Positions 16,255-24,415 of a stretch of 64,000 nucleotides of DNA are shown piece after piece. Source of the stretch: Erythrobacter longus (GTDB lineage: Bacteria; Pseudomonadota; Alphaproteobacteria; Sphingomonadales; Sphingomonadaceae). Where the stretch lies: contig NZ_JMIW01000001.1 of the NCBI RefSeq assembly GCF_000715015.1, positions 806,001 to 870,000 of the forward strand, given 5' to 3'. Position numbers and translations under genes: made by a program. The notes beneath the pieces were generated by a model. That model did no database searches, was not told the origin of the DNA, and was given only the letters and a program-made list of their open reading frames with translations. How positions within the stretch are numbered: the first letter of the stretch is position 1; each line of letters starts with the position of its first letter.

Positions 16255-17121
16255 ATGGCCGATCCAACCTACACACCGCCTGCCGTCTGGAGCGCCGACA
16301 CGACAAGCGGTGGTCGCTTTGCCAGCATCAATCGCCCCACCGCTGGCGCGCGCGAGGACAAGGCCTTGCCACGTGGTGACAATCCGTTTCAGCTGTATTC
16401 GCTCGCCACGCCCAACGGCGTGAAGGTGACTATCATGCTCGAGGAGCTGATCGAAAAGGGCCATGCGGGCGCAGAATATGACGCTTACACGATCAATATT
16501 GGCGAGGGCGTGCAGTTCACCAGCGGTTTTGTCGATGTGAACCCCAACTCCAAAATTCCTGCGATGGTCGATGCAAGCGGCGAGAAAGACGTTCGCGTTT
16601 TCGAAAGCGGCGCAATCCTTGTCCATCTGGCAGAAAAATTCGGCGAATTCCTCCCCACCGACCCAGCCGCGCGTGCTGAAACGCTTAGCTGGCTGTTCTG
16701 GCAAGTGGGCACCGGCCCCTTCATCGGCGGCGGCTTTGGGCATTTCTATGCGTATGCGCCGGAGAAGTACGAATATCCGATCAACCGCTATGCGATGGAA
16801 ACCAAGCGTATCTTTGACGTGGCGAACCAACAGCTTGCCAAGACGCAATTTCTGGCCGGTGATGAATACACCATCGCCGACATGGCAAACTTCCCATGGC
16901 TTGCCCCCTTCTTTGCAGGCACGATCTACAACGATGCCAAAACCTTCCTATCTATCGACGAATATGAAAATGTCGCGCGCTGGGCGCGCGAGATTGCCAA
17001 GCGCCCCGGTGTCCAGCGCGGCCGATTGGTAAACAAGGTTTGGGGCGATGAGGACCAGCAGCTTTTGGAGCGCCATTCGCCAGCAGACTTTGACGGCAAG
17101 AACCTCGATTTCACCTTCTGA
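16255..17121 (+). CDS. yghU: YghU-like glutathione-dependent disulfide-bond oxidoreductase
   Basis: The 288-residue GST-superfamily protein starts MADPTYTPPAVWSADTTSG and carries FQLYSLATPNGVKVTIMLEEL and NPNSKIPAM (Nu-class GST features), then GAILVHLAEKFGEFLP and a C-terminal helical domain with FLAGDEYTIADMANFPW. Nu-class members such as YghU reduce disulfides with two bound glutathiones. The start at 16255 has AGGA upstream and fits the family N-terminus; the longer frame reaching back to 16168 does not. A perfect terminator follows at 17159. Confidence 0.88.
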   Translation: MADPTYTPPAVWSADTTSGGRFASINRPTAGAREDKALPRGDNPFQLYSLATPNGVKVTIMLEELIEKGHAGAEYDAYTINIGEGVQFTSGFVDVNPNSKIPAMVDASGEKDVRVFESGAILVHLAEKFGEFLPTDPAARAETLSWLFWQVGTGPFIGGGFGHFYAYAPEKYEYPINRYAMETKRIFDVANQQLAKTQFLAGDEYTIADMANFPWLAPFFAGTIYNDAKTFLSIDEYENVARWAREIAKRPGVQRGRLVNKVWGDEDQQLLERHSPADFDGKNLDFTF

Positions 17122-17158
17122 GGGACGCTGGCTGACCAAAGCACCCTGTGATCAGACG

Positions 17159-17198
17159 AATGGGCTGGAAGTTTAGCGGCTTCCAGCCCATTGTCGTT
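17159..17198 (+). terminator. Rho-independent terminator after yghU
   Basis: A perfect 13-bp stem (aatgggctggaag/cttccagcccatt) with an 8-base loop is followed by gtcgttt. It separates yghU from the transporter gene. Confidence 0.85.
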
Positions 17199-17220
17199 TG
17201 AGCGATGAGGGACACTTAAC

Positions 17221-18615
17221 TTGGCCAATACGCTGCAACACCAAAAAGACGGGCGCGTAGGCCTTGGCGAAAAGCTGGGATATGGCGTCGGGGATTTGGC
17301 TTCCGGCCTCATGCTCAATTTCTTTGGCTTCTATCTCCTTTATTTCTTTGTCGATCTGGGCGGTCTTGCCCCTGCTGCAATCGGCCTCATGTTCCTCATT
17401 ACAAAGCTGATCGATGCGGTGACCGACCCTATGATGGGCGTGCTCGCAGATCGCACGCGCACACGCTGGGGGCGCTACCGTCCTTATATTCTGTTTGCAG
17501 CAATCCCGCTTGGCCTCAGCATGATCCTTATCTTCAGCGCGCCTGAAGACATGGGCGGAACAGCTCTGTTGATCTGGGCCTATGCGACATATTCGTTGTG
17601 CATGCTGGCTTTTACAGCGGCAAACGTGCCCTATGGCGGGCTGCTTGGCGTAATCTCGCCTTCATCTGAGGAACGCAGCCGGGTCACAGCCTACCGAATG
17701 TTCTTTTCCGCCCTTGGAGGCATTCTTGTGGGGGCGCTTGGCACAACCTTGGTGAGAGAATTGGGCGCAGGGGATGAGCGGCTGGGCCTTCTCCTCACCA
17801 TATCGTGTATCGCCGCCGTATCGGTCGCCTGCCTTCTCACCACGTTCGCCACCACCAAAGAGCGCATCCCGCCCGTTGAACAAAACGGCTCTGTCGCGGG
17901 CGACCTTGGCGTTCTTTTGCGGACCGGACCGTGGATCGCTGTCGCAATCGCGGCAATTCTTGGCGTCACCTCCATCGCTGCGCGCGCAGCAACCGCGCCG
18001 TTCTTCTTCAAATATGTTGCGGGCGATGATGGGAGCCCGGTGTTCCTGTTCTTCGATCGCCCGGCCTTGTTTCTGACTTCGCTCGCGCTTGGTCAGGTTT
18101 CGGGCGTTATCCTTGGCAGTATCGCGGCGAGGTGGTTTGAAAAATCGCACATGCTGATCGTAGCAGGCCTCGGCATGGCGGCATTCATTATGGTGTTTTA
18201 TGCCCTGCCCTTGGATGCGGTGTGGCCGCAGACCGCTTTGCAGTATGTCATCGGCATAGGCTTTGGGATGCTGATGGTGCTGTCATATTCGATGTTCACA
18301 GACATCGCGGAATATATCGACTGGAAAACCACCCGCCAGATGACCGCTCTTGTGATCGCGGCATCGGTGTTCGGGGTGAAAGCAGGCGTCGGTGTGGGGT
18401 CATTCATCCCGGGCGCGGCATTGGACCTTACCGGGTTCGTGGCAGAAGGTCAGCAGAGCGAATTGGCGCTTATGGGCATTCAATTTGCGTTTGCCTTTAT
18501 CCCGGCAGCGCTCCTGCTTCCCGCCGCATTCGCGCTCGCATTTTATGGGATAAATCGCGAAGTGTTGGCCGAGGCAGAGATTGATCTTTCGAGGCGACGC
18601 GCAAGATTGGCGTGA
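17221..18615 (+). CDS. GPH-family (MelB-like) sugar:cation symporter
   Basis: The 464-residue membrane protein has about 12 predicted helices. Family marks are the N-terminal LGYGVGDLASGLMLNFFGFY, DAVTDPMMGVLADRTRTRWGRYRPYILF in the first cytoplasmic loop, and FTDIAEYIDWKTTRQ in the C-terminal half. Members carry glycosides, pentosides or hexuronides with Na+ or H+. The start is TTG at 17221 with GAGGG in front; no in-frame ATG fits better. No sugar-catabolism genes are nearby, so the substrate is unknown. Confidence 0.88.
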   Translation: MANTLQHQKDGRVGLGEKLGYGVGDLASGLMLNFFGFYLLYFFVDLGGLAPAAIGLMFLITKLIDAVTDPMMGVLADRTRTRWGRYRPYILFAAIPLGLSMILIFSAPEDMGGTALLIWAYATYSLCMLAFTAANVPYGGLLGVISPSSEERSRVTAYRMFFSALGGILVGALGTTLVRELGAGDERLGLLLTISCIAAVSVACLLTTFATTKERIPPVEQNGSVAGDLGVLLRTGPWIAVAIAAILGVTSIAARAATAPFFFKYVAGDDGSPVFLFFDRPALFLTSLALGQVSGVILGSIAARWFEKSHMLIVAGLGMAAFIMVFYALPLDAVWPQTALQYVIGIGFGMLMVLSYSMFTDIAEYIDWKTTRQMTALVIAASVFGVKAGVGVGSFIPGAALDLTGFVAEGQQSELALMGIQFAFAFIPAALLLPAAFALAFYGINREVLAEAEIDLSRRRARLA

Positions 18616-18673
18616 TTTTGTCAAAATGAGGCCTTCACATCCGCGAAAGACCCGCTATATCGCGCCTTCCTGC

Positions 18674-18748
18674 TGGGGTGTAGCCAAGTGGTAAGGCACC
18701 GGTTTTTGGTACCGGCATTCGCAGGTTCGATCCCTGCCACCCCAGCCA
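18674..18748 (+). tRNA. tRNA-Gln (UUG)
   Basis: A complete cloverleaf: acceptor TGGGGTG/CACCCCA, D-arm with AGCCAAGTGGTAAGGC, anticodon stem CCGGT/ACCGG with loop TTTTGGT giving anticodon TTG, T-arm with GGTTCGATCC, discriminator G, and CCA encoded in the DNA (18746-18748). No integrase or duplicated 3' end is next to it. Confidence 0.97.
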
Positions 18749-18782
18749 CTTACCATTCAATTTGAAGCGCTTACACCCCTCT

Positions 18783-19742
18783 TCAAGAGCGGGAGCGAAG
18801 CACGCGTGCCGCAAGCGCTTGTCCCGATACAAACGCACCTTCAACGCGCGGGCTGTGCAAGTAATCGCCCGCTATGCCGATTCTAAGATCAGCGTCATAT
18901 CGCGCAGGTTCCCCCGCAACCGCCACGGGCATGGCGTATAGCCAGCGGTGGGCAACCAAGTGCTCAGGCTCGATCTCGTCGATGCGTGTTTGCGCAAAGA
19001 AATCTGCGAGCAGGACTTGCGCCGCTTCCTCTTTTGGAAGGTCGATGATTTCACGTGACCTTGCTGGGCTTGCGTGAAGCACCCAGCACTCTTCGCCGGC
19101 GCGCTGTGGCTTTGCCGAATTGCGCGCAGCCCATGAGATCGCTGCCTCAGAATCGCGAAGGCCGTCTTCTGCTATCGGTAGGCGCTCCCCAAACGCCGCC
19201 ATGACGGCCCAGCACGGTTCTGATTGCACTGATGCGGGAACCCTGGCCAATTCGGGCGATATATCTTGCAGCAATTCCGCCGCTTGTTCAGCCGGGACAG
19301 CGACCAGCACAGTCTTCGCGGTAAAGCTCTCGTCCCCTGCATCCACAAACCAAGCGTCAGCGTCACGTTTGACCGCCAGAGCCCGCGTGCCCCAGCGCAC
19401 ATCCGTTTCAAGACCCATGGCGCGAATGGGACCGTTCATTCCGGGAGTGCCAACCCACGCCTCTTCGCCTGCCGCTGGCCAGCGTGAGACGACGCCTTGC
19501 CCCTCCCACGCTTTGACAAGCTTTTGAAATCCGAGAGTACGCGCGGTGAAGTATTGCGCACCGTGATCAAACGATACGGTTTCGCCTGCGACCTCAGCGC
19601 GCCTTGCCGCCATCCGGCCACCGGGTCCGCGCCCCTTGTCGAGCACGCACACGTCGATCCCCGCCTCGGCCAGAGCACGCGCACAAGAGAGCCCCGCCAT
19701 TCCGGCGCCGATGATAAGAATTTCGCTTTTGTTTGTTTTCAT
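18783..19742 (-). CDS. Renalase-like FAD-dependent oxidoreductase
   Basis: The 319-residue protein begins with a dinucleotide-binding fold (EILIIGAGMAGLSCARALAEAG) followed by VCVLDKGRGPGGRMAARR and FDHGAQYFTAR, the signature of renalase-type flavoproteins. The C-terminus (GIAGDYLHSPRVEGAFVSG) binds the flavin. Bacterial renalases oxidise off-path dihydronicotinamide isomers; whether this one does is inferred. It lies about 50 bp downstream of egtD on the same strand, so they may be co-transcribed. Confidence 0.85.
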   Translation of the reverse strand: MKTNKSEILIIGAGMAGLSCARALAEAGIDVCVLDKGRGPGGRMAARRAEVAGETVSFDHGAQYFTARTLGFQKLVKAWEGQGVVSRWPAAGEEAWVGTPGMNGPIRAMGLETDVRWGTRALAVKRDADAWFVDAGDESFTAKTVLVAVPAEQAAELLQDISPELARVPASVQSEPCWAVMAAFGERLPIAEDGLRDSEAAISWAARNSAKPQRAGEECWVLHASPARSREIIDLPKEEAAQVLLADFFAQTRIDEIEPEHLVAHRWLYAMPVAVAGEPARYDADLRIGIAGDYLHSPRVEGAFVSGQALAARVLRSRS

Positions 19743-19793
19743 GTCCGCTCAATGCGCAGATCACGCATTGGTTGCAACCATATCGAGAGGACT

Positions 19794-20780
19794 TTAGGGG
19801 GCGCTGCGATTGGGCCGTGCTTCGGCAAGGATGAGCGAGAACAGCCCCTTGCTGTCAAGCCAGCGCGCCTGCGGCTCCCATCCGCCCGCCAGCAGCATCA
19901 TGGCGGACGTGCGGCGGTTGAACTTGTGGCTGTTCTCGGTGTGAATACTCTCACCCTTGGCGAGCGAGAATTGCGTGCCAGCCACGGTGAAATCGAGGTC
20001 ACGCCGTGCCACCAGATGCATCTCGACCCGCGCATAATCATCGTTCCAGCGCGCTTCATGGACAAGTGCGCCAAGATCAACATTGCCCTCCAATTCGCGG
20101 TTGATGCGCCGGATGAGGTTGTAATTAAACTGCGCCGTCACCCCGGCCGCATCATCATAGGCGGCTTCCAGAACGTCGGTGTCCTTAATAAGGTCCATTC
20201 CGATAAGTAGCTTTGCGCCTTCGCCCAAAGTCTCTCGCATAGAACGCAGCAGATCAACCCCGGTGCGTGCAACCATATTGCCAATGGTGGAACCGGGGAA
20301 AAAGCCAAGCTTGGGAAGCTTTGCAACGTCGCTTGGCAATTGGACCTGCCCCATGAAATCGGCTTCGACCGGATGGATGGGAAGATCGGGAAATTTGCCC
20401 GCCAGCTCCTTTGCCGATGCGCGCAGGAAATCGCCCGAAATATCCAGCGGGACATAGGCGGCAGGATCAATCGCAGAGAGCAGGAGCGGCGTCTTAACAG
20501 ACGATCCAGAGCCAAACTCCACCACCGCGCAGCCCGGCGCGATCATGTTAGCAAAGCTGTCTGATTGCCCCTTCAATATCTCGGTTTCCGCGCGTGTAGG
20601 ATAATATTCGGGAAGCTGGGTAATATCCTCGAACAATTGCGAGCCCGCATCATCATAAAGCCAGCGCGCTGGGATTGCCTTTTGCTCTTGCGCAAGACCG
20701 CGCAGCACGTCCTCTCTAAAGGCCGTGACAACGCCGCCCTCATCGCGTTGGACCAATTTCAGACCTTCAAGAGTGCTCAT
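19794..20780 (-). CDS. egtD: L-histidine N(alpha)-methyltransferase
   Basis: The 328-residue SAM-dependent methyltransferase of the EgtD type carries ARWLYDDAGSQLFEDITQLPEYYPTR spread over residues 38-64, EFGSGSSVKT (SAM motif), YVPLDISGDFL and FFPGSTIGN. It trimethylates histidine to hercynine, the first ergothioneine step. The start at ATG 20780 is chosen because the upstream extension would run through egtB. It begins 5 bp after the egtB stop, so egtB-egtD is an operon. Confidence 0.92.
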   Translation of the reverse strand: MSTLEGLKLVQRDEGGVVTAFREDVLRGLAQEQKAIPARWLYDDAGSQLFEDITQLPEYYPTRAETEILKGQSDSFANMIAPGCAVVEFGSGSSVKTPLLLSAIDPAAYVPLDISGDFLRASAKELAGKFPDLPIHPVEADFMGQVQLPSDVAKLPKLGFFPGSTIGNMVARTGVDLLRSMRETLGEGAKLLIGMDLIKDTDVLEAAYDDAAGVTAQFNYNLIRRINRELEGNVDLGALVHEARWNDDYARVEMHLVARRDLDFTVAGTQFSLAKGESIHTENSHKFNRRTSAMMLLAGGWEPQARWLDSKGLFSLILAEARPNRSAP

Positions 20781-20785
20781 GGAAG

Positions 20786-22111
20786 TTAAAGGTCCTTTGC
20801 AAGCCTCAGCCCGGTGAATTGCCAGCGCTGATGCGGATAGAAGAAGTTGCGATAAGACGCACGCGAGTGGCCGCGCACCGTGGCGCAGCTTGCGCCTTTG
20901 AGGACGCACTGGCCGCTCATAAACTTGCCGTTGTATTCGCCCACCGCGCCCTTCGCAGGGCGAAATCCGGGATAGGGCAAATATGCAGAGCGAGTGAATT
21001 GCCAGCAATCGCCAAACAGATGTGAACCACCAGAGGGCAAAGGCGGTGACGCTTTACCAAGCTGATTTCCAGCTTCCGCATTATGTGCCTGAGGCAAGCC
21101 CTCGCCATCCTGACCTCGCGCAATGGCTTCCCATTCGAATTCAGTGGGAAGCCGTGCGCCTGCCCAGGCGGCAAAGGCGTCAGCCTCGAAATAGGAGATG
21201 TGTGTTACCGGCGCGTTTGGATCGCGGGTTTGCCAACCGGTGTGGGTGAAATGTTCATCCTCCCGCCAATAGAGCGGCGCTGAAATCGCATTTTCGCGCA
21301 CCCATGCAAGCCCATCGGACAGCCACAGCGAGGCGGTTCCATACCCGCCATCAGCGATGAATTCCTGCCACTCACCAACCGTCACAAGCCTATCGGCAAG
21401 CGCGAAGGGTTCGAGCAAAACACGGTGACGCGGACCTTCATTGTCGAAGGCGAACCCGTTTTCATCATCGCCGATCAAAGCAATGCCGCCGGGGTGTTCG
21501 TGCCAACCCGCCTCGCCTGTTTGCGGCGCAGATGCCGGTGCAAGATCGGCATCCCACATGGCCGGGCCAAGCGGGTTTTGAAACAGGGCGTGCTTGATGT
21601 CGGTTAACAGCAATTCGATATGCTGCTGCTCATGCGCAATGCCGAGCGCGATCAGATCACTCAGTGCGCGGTTGTCGAGAAGCGCCTCCATCGCGCGGGT
21701 AACATGGGCACGCCATTCCAGCACTTCACCCAAGGTCGGCCGTGACAACATCCCTCGCGAAAACCGAGAGATGCGCGCGCCTTCTGCCTCGTAATAGGAG
21801 TTGAAGAGGAAGGGCCATTCTTCATTGTAAAGCCGGTATCCGCCCGCACCGCCCGCATATTCGCGCCCATATTCGCGCAGCAGAAACGTCTCCCAAAACC
21901 ATGTCGTGTGCGCCAGATGCCATTTTGCAGGGCTGGCATCCTCCATCGACTGGACCGTCGCATCCGCATCTGAAAGCGGTTCGACCAGGCTTTCCATCAG
22001 CGCGCGCGTGTGAGCAAAACGCTCAGCGAGCGAAAGCTCAGCTTGGTTCGCGGCCAGCGAGGAGACGGGATTGGGCAAGCTTCGATCCTGTGTCGGGTGT
22101 CTGAGCCCCAA
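20786..22111 (-). CDS. egtB: EgtB-type hercynine oxygenase (sulfoxide synthase)
   Basis: The 441-residue protein has an N-terminal DinB-like domain with the iron-binding histidines (WHLAHTTWFWE and AHEQQHIELL) and a C-terminal formylglycine-generating-enzyme-like domain (RLPTEFEWEAIARG, GASCATVRGHSRASYRNFF). EgtB joins a Cys-containing thiol to hercynine with oxygen. The likely start is TTG at 22111; an ATG four bases upstream is out of frame and the next in-frame Met is at residue 39. No egtA, egtC or egtE is in the window; the PLP lyase step must be coded elsewhere. Confidence 0.9.
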   Translation of the reverse strand: MGLRHPTQDRSLPNPVSSLAANQAELSLAERFAHTRALMESLVEPLSDADATVQSMEDASPAKWHLAHTTWFWETFLLREYGREYAGGAGGYRLYNEEWPFLFNSYYEAEGARISRFSRGMLSRPTLGEVLEWRAHVTRAMEALLDNRALSDLIALGIAHEQQHIELLLTDIKHALFQNPLGPAMWDADLAPASAPQTGEAGWHEHPGGIALIGDDENGFAFDNEGPRHRVLLEPFALADRLVTVGEWQEFIADGGYGTASLWLSDGLAWVRENAISAPLYWREDEHFTHTGWQTRDPNAPVTHISYFEADAFAAWAGARLPTEFEWEAIARGQDGEGLPQAHNAEAGNQLGKASPPLPSGGSHLFGDCWQFTRSAYLPYPGFRPAKGAVGEYNGKFMSGQCVLKGASCATVRGHSRASYRNFFYPHQRWQFTGLRLAKDL

Positions 22112-22182
22112 CCATAAGCGAGCTTTACTGCAAAGTCATTGTTCGATTACGCAACGAACTGTCTCATATCTATGACAATCAT

Positions 22183-22806
22183 TCACGCCTGGGCCAAAAC
22201 CGGGGCCTCGCTGATGATGGCAACAACGCGCTGCACCTCGCCGCTGTGCCCGCGAAAATTGCACGCTCTAAGGACCATGGCGCGCGCCTGGGTGTCCTCG
22301 GTTTTCAGAGCAAACGTCGCTTCATATGGCTGCGTTTCGTCGAAATGATCGCGCGCAAGCTTTGCCAGGTTGAGCCCCGCATCTGCCAACATCGCCTCGA
22401 TCTGTTCGTCTGCTACAGGTCTTTGCGCAATCCCCGACAGAACCGCGCGCAGGTTCTCCGAGTATTGCTGCGTGCCGGTTGCAAAATCAAAGTGCCACAT
22501 ACCCTGTTTGGCGCTGGCCTGTCCTGCCCTTACCGCATCAAGGAAGCTATGCATCGCATCGAACTGCGCCCGCGCCATACGGCTCGCCTTGCCAGCTTGG
22601 CGGCGCCTTGATGCAACCTTTGCTACGGTCGCAAATGCGATAAGCGCCATCGCAAGACAGCCCCACAGGAGCGTATCATTGCCAAGAAATGCCCGCAGCA
22701 TATCGGCGCTTGTCTCGGCGACCTCAGGCTCCAGGGCCACAGCATCATCGCTGCCCTTGGAAAGAGCCGCAACAGGGAAAAAAGAGGTGATGGCCGAAGC
22801 AGGCAT
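22183..22806 (-). CDS. Membrane-anchored PAS-like hypothetical protein
   Basis: The 207-residue protein has an N-terminal low-complexity stretch, one membrane helix around residues 44-62 (LLWGCLAMALIAFATVAKV), a basic juxtamembrane coiled segment and a C-terminal domain (KQGMWHFDFATGTQQYSENLRAVL...) that resembles a PAS fold, ending VVAIISEAP. No kinase, cyclase or receiver domain follows, so it may be a truncated sensor or a protein that works in complex. Function unknown. Confidence 0.6.
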   Translation of the reverse strand: MPASAITSFFPVAALSKGSDDAVALEPEVAETSADMLRAFLGNDTLLWGCLAMALIAFATVAKVASRRRQAGKASRMARAQFDAMHSFLDAVRAGQASAKQGMWHFDFATGTQQYSENLRAVLSGIAQRPVADEQIEAMLADAGLNLAKLARDHFDETQPYEATFALKTEDTQARAMVLRACNFRGHSGEVQRVVAIISEAPVLAQA

Positions 22807-22889
22807 AACCCTTGGGCCATAGCCAAATCAGCCGCAATAAGCCGCCCCGGTAAGACTACCTAGGGTCCAGACCCTGGCTTTGCACTCAA

Positions 22890-24266
22890 TTACGCCGCGT
22901 CGGCTGCGCGTTGGTCCTTGACCTCCGCGTTCAACATCTCTGCCAAGGCAAAGGCCAGCTCCAAGGATTGTTCAGCGTTAAGGCGCGGGTCGCAATGCGT
23001 GTGATAGCGGTCGCCCAAACGTTCGTCCGTAATCGCAACCGCGCCGCCAACGCATTCGGTCACGTCCTGGCCGGTCATCTCGATATGGATGCCGCCCGGA
23101 TGTGTGCCTTCGGCGCGGTGGACATCGAAAAAGCCCTTTACCTCTGACAAGATGCGATCAAAGGGCCGCGTTTTATAACCGCTTTCCGATTTGATCACAT
23201 TGCCGTGCATCGGATCGCATGACCACACAACCGGGTGCCCTTCCGCCTTCACAGCGCGCACCAATTTGGGCAGGCCATCGATGACCTTGTCATGGCCATA
23301 GCGCGCGATCAAAGTGATGCGACCGGCTTGGCGTGATGGGTTAAGCTCATCCAGCAATTTCAGGAGCACATCAGGCTCAAGCGAGGGTCCGCATTTCATG
23401 CCCAGCGGGTTTTGAATGCCGCGCGCAAATTCGATGTGAGCGCTGCCCGGAAAGCGGGTGCGATCACCGATCCACAGCATATGTGCAGATGTCGCATACC
23501 ATTCGCCTGTCAGCGAATCCTGCCGGGTCATCGCCTCCTCATAAGGGAGCAGCAGCCCCTCATGGCTGGTGTAGAAACTGGTTCCCTGCAATTGCGGCAC
23601 TGTGTTGGGGTCAACTCCGCACGCTTCCATAAAATCGAGCGCTTCACCGATGCGATCGGCGGTCTCGGCAAATCTTTCCGTCCACGGCGTGCGGCCCATG
23701 AAATCAAGCGTCCATTGGTGCACCTGGCGAAGGTTTGCATACCCGCCGCCTGCAAATGCGCGCAGCAGGTTTAACGTCGAGGCGGCCTGCGAATAGGCGC
23801 GGACCATCCGGCCCGGATCATTGCGGCGCTCAGCCGGGTCAAAGTCGATCCCGTTGATGTTGTCACCGAAATAACTTGGCAGGGTCAGATCGCCGATTGT
23901 CTCGGTCGCAGACGAGCGCGGCTTGGCAAACTGGCCCGCCATGCGGCCCACCTTGACCACAGGGCGCTTGCTGCCAAAGGTCATCACCACCGCCATTTGC
24001 AACAACACGCGGAAAGTGTCGCGAATGTTGTTGGGGTGAAACTCCTTAAAGCTTTCGGCGCAATCGCCGCCTTGCAAAAGGAAGGCGCGGCCATCGGCAA
24101 CCTTGGCCAGATCTGATTTCAAAGCGCGTGCTTCGCCCGCAAAGACAAGCGGGGGATAGGCCGCAAGTGTTGCCTCTGCATCGGCCAATTCGGCCGGGTC
24201 CTCGTAATGAGGCAAGTGCTTTGCTTCGAATTCTTTCCAGCTTTCTGGTTGCCAGTTTTGGGACAC
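22890..24266 (-). CDS. aroG: 3-deoxy-7-phosphoheptulonate synthase, class II
   Basis: The 458-residue enzyme is of the plant-like class II (AroAII) type. It begins [27 protein letters not shown] in two parts and has [44 protein letters not shown] and [17 protein letters not shown]. It makes DAHP from PEP and erythrose-4-phosphate, the first step of the shikimate pathway. Start ATG 24266. It is monocistronic. Confidence 0.95.
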   Translation of the reverse strand: MSQNWQPESWKEFEAKHLPHYEDPAELADAEATLAAYPPLVFAGEARALKSDLAKVADGRAFLLQGGDCAESFKEFHPNNIRDTFRVLLQMAVVMTFGSKRPVVKVGRMAGQFAKPRSSATETIGDLTLPSYFGDNINGIDFDPAERRNDPGRMVRAYSQAASTLNLLRAFAGGGYANLRQVHQWTLDFMGRTPWTERFAETADRIGEALDFMEACGVDPNTVPQLQGTSFYTSHEGLLLPYEEAMTRQDSLTGEWYATSAHMLWIGDRTRFPGSAHIEFARGIQNPLGMKCGPSLEPDVLLKLLDELNPSRQAGRITLIARYGHDKVIDGLPKLVRAVKAEGHPVVWSCDPMHGNVIKSESGYKTRPFDRILSEVKGFFDVHRAEGTHPGGIHIEMTGQDVTECVGGAVAITDERLGDRYHTHCDPRLNAEQSLELAFALAEMLNAEVKDQRAADAA

Positions 24267-24415
24267 TTTTAAACTCGTTTCTTCTGAGACTATTTGGTCG
24301 TTATTTAATCAAGTGCGGGCGCGCGCCTTAGCGCGTGCGTACTATATGTAAAGGCATCTGGACGCCCGCAACACCTTTATTTCAAGGACTGTCTGATCGA
24401 CGCTGTCGATTGTGG

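Noticed and set aside
18674..18748. tRNA-Gln as an integration site
   Set aside because: No integrase, no repeat of the tRNA 3' end and ordinary genes on both sides.
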